A stretch of 64,000 nucleotides of DNA from Micropterix aruncella (taxonomy: Eukaryota; Arthropoda; Insecta; Lepidoptera; Micropterigidae): NCBI GenBank assembly GCA_944548615.1, contig OX155955.1:3223279-3287278 (forward strand), written 5' to 3'. Below the pieces are notes generated by a model, which did no database searches, was not told the DNA's origin, and was given only the letters and a program-made list of their open reading frames with translations. The position numbers were made by a program, and so were the translations under genes. How positions within the stretch are numbered: the stretch's first letter is position 1; every line of letters begins with the position of its first letter. This document shows, in pieces, positions 54,240 through 64,000 of this stretch.

Positions 54240-57200
54240 TCTCATATATAAAAAGAGAAGTTCCGATTCACTCATTCATTCATTCACTCATTCATTCACT
54301 GACTGACTCATCAACGCCCAGCCCTAACCCTTAGACCTAGGAAGCTGAAATTTTTAACATAGGTTCCTTTTAGGACGCAAACGCTCACTAAGGGCGGATT
54401 TTTCGAAATTCAACCCCTAAAGGGGTGAAAAGGGGTTTCACAGTTTGTATGAAAAACCTATATAGATGTACTTTTTAATTCGATACTTTGAAAGACTACT
54501 CTAAGAAACAAATAAGGAAATAGGTGTTTCATGTTTTTTCAAAATTCTACCCTTAAAGGGGAAAAACGGGGGTATAAAATTTGTATGGACAAACGATTTT
54601 AGATGGACTTTTTATTTCGAAAGTTTGTAAGATTACTCTAATAAATAAATAGGGAAACACGTGTTTCATATTTTTTCAAAATTCAACCCCTAAAGGGGTG
54701 AAAAGGGGTTTCGAAATGTTTATAGAGAGACGATATAGATGTACTTTTTAATTCGAAACTTTGTAAGATTACTCTAATAAACAAATAAGAAAACAGGTGT
54801 TTCATGTTTTTTCAAAATTCAACCCCTAAAGGGGTGAAACGGGGTTTCAAAATTTGTATGAATGAACAATATTAGATGTGCTTTTTATTTCGAAACTTTG
54901 TAAGATTACTCTAATAAATAAATAAGGTAACACGTGTATCATATTTTTTCAAAATTCAACCCCTAAAGGGGTGAAGAGGGGTTCCAAAGTTTATATGGAA
55001 AATCGATATAGATGTACTTTTTAATTCGAAACTTTTTCAGATTACTCTTATGAACAAATAATCAAATAGGTGTTTTATGGTTTTTCAAAATTCCGCCCCT
55101 AAAGGGGTAATACGGGGGTTTAAAGTTTGTATGGATAAACGATTTTAGATGGACTTTTTATTTCGAAAGTTTGTAAGATTACTCTAATAAATAAACAAGG
55201 AAACACGTGTTTCATATTTTTTGAAAATTCAACCCCTAAAGGGGTGAAAAAGGGTTTCCATTTTTTTATGAAGAAACGATATAGATGTACTTTTTAATTC
55301 GAAAGTTTGTAAGATTACTCTAATAAGCAAATAAGAAAACAGGTGTTTCATGTTTTTTCAAAATTCGACCCCTAAAGGGGTGAAAAGGGGTTCCAAAGTT
55401 TGAATGGAAAATCGATATAGATGTACTTTTTAATTCGAAACTTTTTAAGATTACTCTTAAAAACAAATAATCAAATAGGTGTTTTATGGTTTTTCAAAAT
55501 TCCGCCCCTAAATGGGTAATACGGGGGTTTAAAGTTTGTATGGATAAACGATTTTAGATGGACTTTTTATTTCTAAAGTTTGTAAGATTACTCTAATAAA
55601 TAAATAAGGAAACACGTGTTTCATAATTTTTGAAAATTCAACCCCTAAAGGGGTGAAAAAGGGTTTCCATTTTTATGAAGAAACGATATAGATGTACTTT
55701 TTAATTCGAAACTTTGTAAGATTACTCTAATAAACAAATAAGAAAACAGGTGTTTCATGTTTTTTCAAAATCCAACCCCTAAAGGGGTGAAACGGGGTTT
55801 CAAAATTTGTATGAATGAACAATATTAGATGTGCTTTTTATTTCGAAACTTTGTAAGATTACTCTAATAAATAAATAAGGAAACACATGTATTATATTTT
55901 TTTTAATTCAACCCCTAAAGTGGTGAAAAGGGGTTCCAAAGTTTGTATAGAAAATCGATATAGATGTACTTTTTAATTCGAAACGTTTTAAGATTACTCT
56001 TATAAACAAATAATCAAATAGGTGTTTTATGGTTTTTCAAAATTCCGACCCTAAAGGGGTAATACGGGGGTTTAAAGTTTGTATAGATAAACTATTTTAG
56101 ATGGACTTTTTATTTCGAAAGTTTGTAAGATTACTCTAATAAATAAATAAGGAAACAAGTGTTTCATATTTTTTTTAAATTCAAGCCCTAAAGGGGTGAA
56201 AAAGGGTTTCGATTTTTTTTATGAAGAAACGATGTAGATGTACTTTTTAATTCGAAACTTTGTAAGATTACTCTAATAAATAAATAAGAAAATAGGTGTT
56301 TCACGTTTTTTCAAAATTTAACCCCTAAAGGGGTGAAACGGGGTTTCAAAATTTGTATGAATGAACAATATTAGATGTGCTTTTTATTTCGAAACTTTGT
56401 AAAATTACTCTAATAAATAAATAAGGAAACACGTGTATCATATTTTTTCAAAATTCAGCCCCTAAAGGGATGAAAAGGGGTTTCGATTTTTTTATGGAGA
56501 AACGATATAGATGTACTTTTTAATTCGAAACTTTGTAAGATTACTCTAATAAACAAATAAGACAATAGTTGTTTCATGTTTTTTCAAAGTTCAACCCCTA
56601 AGGGGGTGAAACGGGGTTTCAAAATTTGTATGAATGAACAATATTAGACGTGCTTTTAATTTCGAATGTAGGAGGAGGAATGTGCTGTAGGAGTACTCTA
56701 ATAAAAAAAAACCAAAATGCGATTTTCGTGGTTTTTCCTAAATTCAACCCCTAAAGGGGTGGAAAGGGGTTATAAAATTAATATGAAGAAACGTTATTGA
56801 TGGTCTTTTTAATTCGAAACTTTGTTAGGTTACTCTATTAAACAAATAAGAAAATAAGTGTTTAATTTTTTTTTTATTCTACCCCTAAAGGGGTGAAACA
56901 GGGTTCCACACTTTGTAGGAATAAACAACATTAGATGTGCTTTTTATTTCGAAAATTCGAAGGATTACTCTAATAAAAAAGTAAGTAAATACGTCTTTCG
57001 TGGTTTTTCAAAATTCAACCCCTAAACGGGTGAAAAGGGGTTATACAATTTGTATGGAGAAACGATACAGATAGACTTTTTAAATCAAAACTTTGTAATA
57101 TTACTCTCATAATCAAATAAACAAATGGGTCTTTCATGGTTTTTCAAAATTTCGCACTTAGAGGGGTAAAACGGGGTTTTAAAGTTTGTATGGATAAACG

Positions 57201-60200
57201 ATTTTAGATGGACTTTTTATTTCGAAAGTTTGTAAGATTACTCTAATAAATAAACAAGGAAACACGTGTTTCATATTTTTTGAAAATTCAACCCCTAAAG
57301 GGGTGAAAAAGGGTTTCCATTTTTTTATGAAGAAACGATATAGATGTACTTTTTAATTCGAAAGTTTGTAAGATTACTCTAATAAGCAAATAAGAAAACA
57401 GGTGTTTCATGTTTTTTCAAAATTCGACCCCTAAAGGGGTGAAAAGGGGTTCCAAAGTTTGAATGGAAAATCGATATAGATGTACTTTTTAATTCGAAAC
57501 TTTTTAAGATTACTCTTAAAAACAAATAATCAAATAGGTGTTTTATGGTTTTTCAAAATTCCGCCCCTAAATGGGTAATACGGGGGTTTAAAGTTTGTAT
57601 GGATAAACGATTTTAGATGGACTTTTTATTTCTAAAGTTTGTAAGATTACTCTAATAAATAAATAAGGAAACACGTGTTTCATAATTTTTGAAAATTCAA
57701 CCCCTAAAGGGGTGAAAAAGGGTTTCCATTTTTATGAAGAAACGATATAGATGTACTTTTTAATTCGAAACTTTGTAAGATTACTCTAATAAACAAATAA
57801 GAAAACAGGTGTTTCATGTTTTTTCAAAATCCAACCCCTAAAGGGGTGAAACGGGGTTTCAAAATTTGTATGAATGAACAATATTAGATGTGCTTTTTAT
57901 TTCGAAACTTTGTAAGATTACTCTAATAAATAAATAAGGAAACACATGTATTATATTTTTTTTAATTCAACCCCTAAAGTGGTGAAAAGGGGTTCCAAAG
58001 TTTGTATAGAAAATCGATATAGATGTACTTTTTAATTCGAAACGTTTTAAGATTACTCTTATAAACAAATAATCAAATAGGTGTTTTATGGTTTTTCAAA
58101 ATTCCGACCCTAAAGGGGTAATACGGGGGTTTAAAGTTTGTATAGATAAACTATTTTAGATGGACTTTTTATTTCGAAAGTTTGTAAGATTACTCTAATA
58201 AATAAATAAGGAAACAAGTGTTTCATATTTTTTTTAAATTCAAGCCCTAAAGGGGTGAAAAAGGGTTTCGATTTTTTTTATGAAGAAACGATGTAGATGT
58301 ACTTTTTAATTCGAAACTTTGTAAGATTACTCTAATAAATAAATAAGAAAATAGGTGTTTCACGTTTTTTCAAAATTTAACCCCTAAAGGGGTGAAACGG
58401 GGTTTCAAAATTTGTATGAATGAACAATATTAGATGTGCTTTTTATTTCGAAACTTTGTAAAATTACTCTAATAAATAAATAAGGAAACACGTGTATAAT
58501 ATTTTTTCAAAATTCAGCCCCTAAAGGGATGAAAAGGGGTTTCGATTTTTTTATGGAGAAACGATATAGATGTACTTTTTAATTCGAAACTTTGTAAGAT
58601 TACTCTAATAAACAAATAAGACAATAGTTGTTTCATGTTTTTTCAAAGTTCAACCCCTAAGGGGGTGAAACGGGGTTTCAAAATTTGTATGAATGAACAA
58701 TATTAGACGTGCTTTTAATTTCGAATGTAGGAGGAGGAATGTGCTGTAGGAGTACTCTAATAAAAAAAAACCAAAATGCGATTTTCGTGGTTTTTCCTAA
58801 ATTCAACCCCTAAAGGGGTGGAAAGGGGTTATAAAATTAATATGAAGAAACGTTATTGATGGTCTTTTTAATTCGAAACTTTGTTAGGTTACTCTATTAA
58901 ACAAATAAGAAAATAAGTGTTTAATTTTTTTTTTATTCTACCCCTAAAGGGGTGAAACAGGGTTCCACACTTTGTAGGAATAAACAACATTAGATGTGCT
59001 TTTTATTTCGAAAATTCGAAGGATTACTCTAATAAAAAAGTAAGTAAATACGTCTTTCGTGGTTTTTCAAAATTCAACCCCTAAACGGGTGAAAAGGGGT
59101 TATACAATTTGTATGGAGAAACGATACAGATAGACTTTTTAAATCAAAACTTTGTAATATTACTCTCATAATCAAATAAACAAATGGGTCTTTCATGGTT
59201 TTTCAAAATTTCGCACTTAGAGGGGTAAAACGGGGTTTTAAAGTTTGTATGGATAAACGATTTTAGATGGACTTTTTATTTCGAAACTTTGTAAGGTCAC
59301 TCTAATAAATAAATAAGGAAACACGTGTTTCATATTTTTTCAAAATTCCACAACTAAAGGGGTGAAAGGGGTTTCAAAATTTGTATGGAAAACGATATAG
59401 ATATACTTTTTAATTCGAAACTTTGTAAGATTACTCGAATAAACAAATAAGCAAATATGTCTTTTGTGTTTTTTCAAAATTCAACCCCTAAAGGGGTGAA
59501 ACGGGGTTTCAAAATTTGTATGAAAAAACGATATTAGATGAACTTTGTAGGATTACTTTAAAAACCATCTAAGCAAATATGTGTTTCGTATTTTTTTGAA
59601 ATTTCACCCCTAATGGCGTAAAAAGGGGTGTTTAAGTTTGTATGGAGAAACGATATTAGATGGACTTTTTATTTTGAAACTTTGTAGGATAACTATTATA
59701 AACAAATAATTAAATACGTCTTTCGCGTTTTTTCACAATTCATCCCCTAAAGGCGTGAAAAGGGGTTTAAAATTTGTATGGAGAAACGATATTAGATGGA
59801 AATTGTATACTCTAATAAACATTTAGGCAAATACGTATTTAGTATTTTTTTAATTCAACCCCTAATGTGGTGAAAAGGGGTTTAAATGATAATAAACAAA
59901 TAAGCAAATGCATGTTTCATATTTTTTTTAAATCTACCACTTAGGGGGTGAGAAGAGGTAAATAACCCTAAAAATCAAAAAAGAAGTCGCGCGCGACGGT
60001 TCCCGGACGTGAGAAGGCGCTAGAACCTCATTATAAATTCATCATTTGTCTCGATAACATGCGTAGCGCAAGCACCGCGATCGTCACATCTTCACGCCTT
60101 AATTACTTAGTTGATCATCATGAAGTACATATTGACAGGAGTACCTACAGAGAAGGACGTTAGATACCTTTATATATTACACGCAAAAACTTACCACTTG

Positions 60201-60264
60201 ACTGGGAAAAAGGGATCTATCTTAACCCAAATTTAACGCGTGCGAAGCCGCGGGCAACAGCTAG
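54240..60264 (+). mobile_element. Array unit 2: near-identical copy of unit 1 (6,025 bp)
   Basis: Begins two bases (TA) after unit 1, with the same head, and ends with the same CTAG. Differences I saw by eye are a few single bases (for example AATAAAC against AAGAAAC at 54500) and a 3-bp indel. Identity is clearly above 99%. Orientation is head to tail. Confidence 0.85.
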
Positions 60265-60266
60265 TA

Positions 60267-60948
60267 TCTCATATATAAAGAGAGAAGTTCCGATTCATTC
60301 ATTCATTCATTGACTGACTCATCAACGCCCAGCCCAAACTCTTAGACCTAGAAAGCTGAAATTTTTAACATAGGTTCCTTTTAGGACGCAAACGCTCACT
60401 AAGGGCGGATTTTTCGAAATTCAACCCCTAAAGGGGTGAAAAGGGGTTTCACAATTTGTATGGAAAACCTATATAGATGTACTTTTTAATTCGAAACTTT
60501 GAAAGACTACTCTAATAAACAAATAAGGAAATAAGTGTTTCATGTTTTTTCAAAATTCTACCCTTAAAGGGGAAAAACGAGGGTTTAAAATTTGTATGGA
60601 CAAACGATTTTAGATGGACTTTTTATTTCGAAAGTTTGTAAGATTACTCTAATAAATAAATAAGGAAACACGTGTTTCATATTTTTTCAAAATTCAACCC
60701 CTAAAGTGGTGAAAAGGGGTTTCGAAATTTTTATAGAGAGACGATATAGATGTACTTTTTAATTCGAAACTTTAAAAGATTACTCTAATAAACAAATAAG
60801 AAAACAGGTGTTTCATGTTTTTTCAAAATTCAACCCCTAAAGGGGTGAAACGGGGTTTCAAAATTTGTATGAATGAACAATATTAGATGTGCTTTTTATT
60901 TCGAAACTTTGTGTGATTACTCTAATAAATAAATAAGGTAACACGTGT
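60267..60948 (+). mobile_element. Array unit 3: truncated and more diverged copy
   Basis: Again separated by TA. The head differs (AAAGAGAGAAG, fewer ATTC repeats, CCCAAACTCTTAG), so it is less like units 1 and 2 than they are like each other. After five monomers it stops at GGTAACACGTGT, where units 1 and 2 continue ATCATATTTT. Confidence 0.85.
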
Positions 60949-62454
60949 GGTTCAGAATATCCGAAAGAGCGGACGCCAGGGTCGATAAATCTTCCCTAAA
61001 AGTGAGACCCTCTTACAAAGGGTAGGAAACATAATTAGTCACGGACGCCGAGGATATGAGATTCCTTGAAAAATAGCTGATAACTCAAAGGAAAGGACAG
61101 AAAGGGGCTATAAAATATAAAATAAACGAGCGGTCGACCCTGAAACACGAGAATCCAGGGACCGACAACGTTCCCATTCAAAATAAATCGTGAAAAGGAC
61201 CCCTTAGTAACACATGGTAACGATAAATTCCCTGGCGAGGCGACTGGCAAAAGACTACGAAATAAAAACCGTGGACGTTACAAAAAATCATACATACTCC
61301 AAATCCCACAATTCCCCCTAGAAATAATATAGTTTAAAATGTAAAGAAACTTGCATGATTAATAATTTAAGCATAGCATATAGTATTTCGTTTAATGTGA
61401 AGTAAAGCGCTAGGAGAGACAACTTAATTAGCCTAATTAACGATCTAACATTAATATTAACTTGTTACTAATGACCTGAAACTAACCTATGTTTAAGACA
61501 ATATGTACTCGGGAACGGTGGCGTTTGCGACGAGAATCTGTAATAACAATAATAATAATAATGCTTTATTTAAGAGGAAGTAGTACGAAAATTATGTCTT
61601 AAAAAACTACCCAACTAGGTTAATGCCTGTACTAGGGTAGATTCTTTTCTTTTAAATTAAGCAAATAATATGTCTATAAAATGTTTAAATGTAAGACAGA
61701 GACAACTAGTGTATTCGCTTCTCGCTCTAGCGTGCAAGCGAGGAAGCATGATTGCGATGTCTCTTTCACACGGGGTTGTGTCTGGTTTGTGCGCCCTGTC
61801 TCGTTATTGGACAAAACGTGTGCGGCGTAGTAATAGGGGTGTGTTTAGAAATTTCTGGAAGGATCTAGACCAATGAGAGGTAAGGGCGGTCGCTATCTTA
61901 GAAAAAAATGTAATGGCGATCGACGACAGAAAAGAGCGAAAGTTCAGTTGTAAATTGGCAAAGGATCAGCGTGAACGCGCCGCGATCCAAGCACCGGGAC
62001 TTAGTAGTAAATTATAAGTACTCGGAACTCAATGTAAAAGTAAAGATAAGTGACCGAATAAAAGAAAGTCTCGCGAATAAAAAGTGTTTATTTTCGACGG
62101 AAGCTTATCCTGCGTGACCTGAGGAAAGTGAGGTTCTATCACGGAAGCCTCTCGCTGAACAAATTTCCTTGTGAGGTTGGAATCCACCAATCGTTCGAGA
62201 CAACCACCCCTGAGAGAAAAAACAACCTAGCTGGTGAGTGATTACCATTTGAATACAGTCCAAGGTGAAAACCATTGAAGATAATCGAAGGGGTAATTAC
62301 CGAGCACAAAAGGGGTCGCGTAAATTCACAAGTCAAGTGGGTTTATGCAAACCGGGTAAAAATCCCAACCATCGTGGTCCTCCGTCAAGCCGAATAAAGA
62401 AAATCGGAAAGAAAAGTGACTTTGGATCAAGAACGAGAAAAGAAAAATAAAAAT
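60946..62454 (+). other. Putative 5' LTR and leader of a BEL/Pao retrotransposon
   Basis: The junction with the array is at 60946-60949, where TGTGG begins a sequence unrelated to the monomers. Further on come TATAAAA at 61675, two AATAAA signals (62055, 62081) and then a leader up to the gag start, the order expected of an LTR and leader. A small LINE-like tail ((AAT)n, GCTTTATTTAAGAGG, 61545-61640) lies inside. The second LTR is outside the window, so LTR limits and primer-binding site (possibly TGGTGAGTG at 62232) are unproven. Confidence 0.5.
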
Positions 62455-64000
62455 ATGGATTCGAAAAGCACGCAATCCGAAAATCCAAGACCTTCATCGC
62501 GCGCCTGGTCAGAGAGCAGCAGAAGAAGCGAGCACGTTCAGGAACTGCGAGCAGCATCTGAAGAACTTCGAAGAGTGAACCTCCAAAAAGCCAAGAAAAA
62601 AGCTGTTAAAAATAAATTGGATGCGGAACTGAAAAAAGTGGCTGCGCGGCGCACGGCGCGCAGAGCGGCTGAAGAAATCGAAGAAGAGGCTGACATGGAC
62701 CTTCAACGAGCAGCGATGCAGGAAGAACTGGATGCAGCGGAAGAAGACTCGCGGCATGCTATGAGGATGCTGGAAATTGTCTCCGAAACCTTCGGGACAG
62801 AAACGAGCAGTCAGGAAAATGATCGCGACGTCGCGGGGGACAACACGGCAGCCAGCAGAGTGTCGAGATGGGCCGAGTATCAAACTCCAGCTGCTGAGAC
62901 GTCCCCAGAACCCTGGGGGGGAACATTCGCAGAAGAAAATGGAGAAGCGGCACGGCGGCGTGAAGACGGCGGGCGATCGGAACCGGGCAACGCGGCGGCG
63001 TCCGGCGCGACGGTGGCGGACGGCGCGACGGTGGCGGACGGCGCGGCGAATGCGGGCGGCGCGGCGAATGCGAGCGGCGCGGCAGCTGCGGACAACGCTA
63101 GGGCAGAGACCAAGGCGGTGTCGGCGGCGGCGGTAAAGGCCGCCGCTGATACGGACCTGGGTACGAGCAGCGATGGAATTAGCAGCTCGAGCGAAAAAAT
63201 GATAAAAGAGGTATGTAGGATTTTTTCTGTAGCGTCCACAAAACCGCATTTTGCAAAAGAGTTACCTTCATTTCACGGGAATCCTTTAGAATTCGTAGCC
63301 TTCAAAGCTATTTTCAAACAGTCGACAGACGTAATGCATTTAAATGATGCACAAAACTTATTGCGTTTGCAGACAGCATTAAAAGGTAGAGCACGCGAGG
63401 CAGTGACGGGTTTGCTTTTAAGTCCTGACAACGTGACAAATATCATGACCACGTTAGAGGCGCTATTCGGTAATACGAATTTAATTATTCAGAGAACGAT
63501 AGCGGATTTGAGGAAAGAAAAAGGGTTATCTGATAGTCTAGATGCAGACGGTTTAATGCGATTTGCGTGCCAGATAAAAAATCTGGTCGCGACCGTAAAA
63601 TCGGTAAATAAATTAGAACATCTTTATAATCCAGACTTATTGGCTTCACTTGTGGCAAAATTGCCAAAGAACTTATTAACTCTGTGGCTAGCTGACAGGG
63701 GAAGGGTTGGTTTAAACGATCCGGTATTAGTTTATTTCGCATTATGGTTAGAGAAATTAGCGATCAGCGCACAAGACGCCGGTCTGTGTACCGCAGAGCT
63801 CCCTAGGAAAAGTTATGATAACCCGCGAGACAAGAGACAGAAAGAAACGGGCTCTAAAAAATATATTTTACATACCCAGGGCAAAGAAGACCCTAAGTGC
63901 CCTCGGTGTGAGAAATCCCATTATTTAAATAAATGTGAAGAATTTAAAAATCTAACTTTAGCAAGCCGCTGGGATGAGATAAAAAAAATGCGTAGGTGTT
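62455..64000 (+). CDS. gag: BEL/Pao retrotransposon gag-type polyprotein, N-terminal part (open at right edge)
   Basis: An uninterrupted frame of 515 codons from ATG at 62455 to the window's end. Residues about 20-110 are a charged, probably coiled-coil helix (Glu/Arg/Ala-rich). Residues about 175-230 are a Gly/Ala repeat region (GATVADG, GAANAGG). From residue 270 (LPSFHGNPLEFVAFKAIF) comes the DUF1759-like capsid region seen in BEL/Pao elements. Cys482, Cys485, His489 and Cys494 form the first zinc knuckle (C-x2-C-x3-H-x4-C), followed by the MRRC start of the second. Protease, reverse transcriptase and integrase should follow outside the window. The intact frame suggests a young copy. The minus-strand open frames over it are shadows. 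Confidence 0.92.
   Translation, partial: MDSKSTQSENPRPSSRAWSESSRRSEHVQELRAASEELRRVNLQKAKKKAVKNKLDAELKKVAARRTARRAAEEIEEEADMDLQRAAMQEELDAAEEDSRHAMRMLEIVSETFGTETSSQENDRDVAGDNTAASRVSRWAEYQTPAAETSPEPWGGTFAEENGEAARRREDGGRSEPGNAAASGATVADGATVADGAANAGGAANASGAAAADNARAETKAVSAAAVKAAADTDLGTSSDGISSSSEKMIKEVCRIFSVASTKPHFAKELPSFHGNPLEFVAFKAIFKQSTDVMHLNDAQNLLRLQTALKGRAREAVTGLLLSPDNVTNIMTTLEALFGNTNLIIQRTIADLRKEKGLSDSLDADGLMRFACQIKNLVATVKSVNKLEHLYNPDLLASLVAKLPKNLLTLWLADRGRVGLNDPVLVYFALWLEKLAISAQDAGLCTAELPRKSYDNPRDKRQKETGSKKYILHTQGKEDPKCPRCEKSHYLNKCEEFKNLTLASRWDEIKKMRRC

Noticed and set aside
48389..59960. Regular short palindromes with spacers, superficially like a CRISPR array
   Set aside because: The spacers are themselves repeats of the same two monomers, the period is 137 bp, and the genome is eukaryotic.
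62509..63249. Minus-strand open frames of 246 and 119 codons
   Set aside because: They are mirror images of the Ala/Arg/Glu-rich gag frame on the plus strand, which is open for 515 codons and carries a zinc knuckle.

Overview
This window looks like nuclear DNA from an insect, most likely a moth or butterfly. It holds an intron-containing gene with GT-AG splice sites, AT-rich non-coding DNA, and a dense load of decayed transposons. Families of the kinds common in Lepidoptera are present: mariner, Helitron-like elements ending in CTAG, tRNA-derived SINEs, LINE tails with (ATT)n or (AAAT)n ends, and BEL/Pao. The species cannot be fixed from the sequence alone.

Left part (1-14.5 kb, minus strand). 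The one host gene I can identify is an unconventional myosin of class VI (Drosophila jaguar, vertebrate MYO6). Nine coding exons can be joined with consistent phases: 14205-14412, 9648-9721, 9443-9572, 7765-7929, 6698-6960, 3791-4066, 2295-2428, 578-735 and 131-295. They give the first 524 residues of the motor domain, including P-loop, switch I, the class VI insert and switch II. The gene runs off the left edge. A splice acceptor 47 nt upstream of the start codon implies at least one further 5' UTR exon. The introns hold a LINE with an RNase H end, a 5S rRNA-derived relic, TIR elements, a foldback element, mariner remains and a strong hairpin close to one acceptor. There is also a partial tandem copy of the start of exon 5.

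Middle part (14.5-48.2 kb). I see no confident host gene here. It is a graveyard of mobile elements: two satellite-like repeat blocks, a pair of MITEs with 4-bp target duplications, and about nine 3'-truncated LINE tails. It also has four mariner/Tc1 relics, a pogo/Tigger-like relic, a mariner-derived MITE that keeps the transposase C-terminus, TTAA-flanked elements and tRNA-derived SINEs. A family of long inverted-repeat (foldback) elements has one copy, at 19.4-20.5 kb, that would fold into a hairpin of about 400 bp.

Right part (48.2-64 kb). A 12.7-kb hierarchical array consists of two complete, nearly identical 6.0-kb units and a third truncated one. Each unit starts with TC, ends with CTAG and lies between A and T, as Helitrons do. 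Inside, each unit is built of about 40 monomers of about 137 bp, each centred on a CCCC-TAAA-GGGG inverted repeat, with a block of about 15 monomers (2,056-2,059 bp) present twice. The third unit is cut at 60948 by what appears to be an inserted BEL/Pao retrotransposon. The intact gag reading frame of that element (62455 onward) is open to the window's right edge.

The parts are not a pathway. The window is one housekeeping motor gene embedded in, and locally altered by, several layers of mobile DNA.
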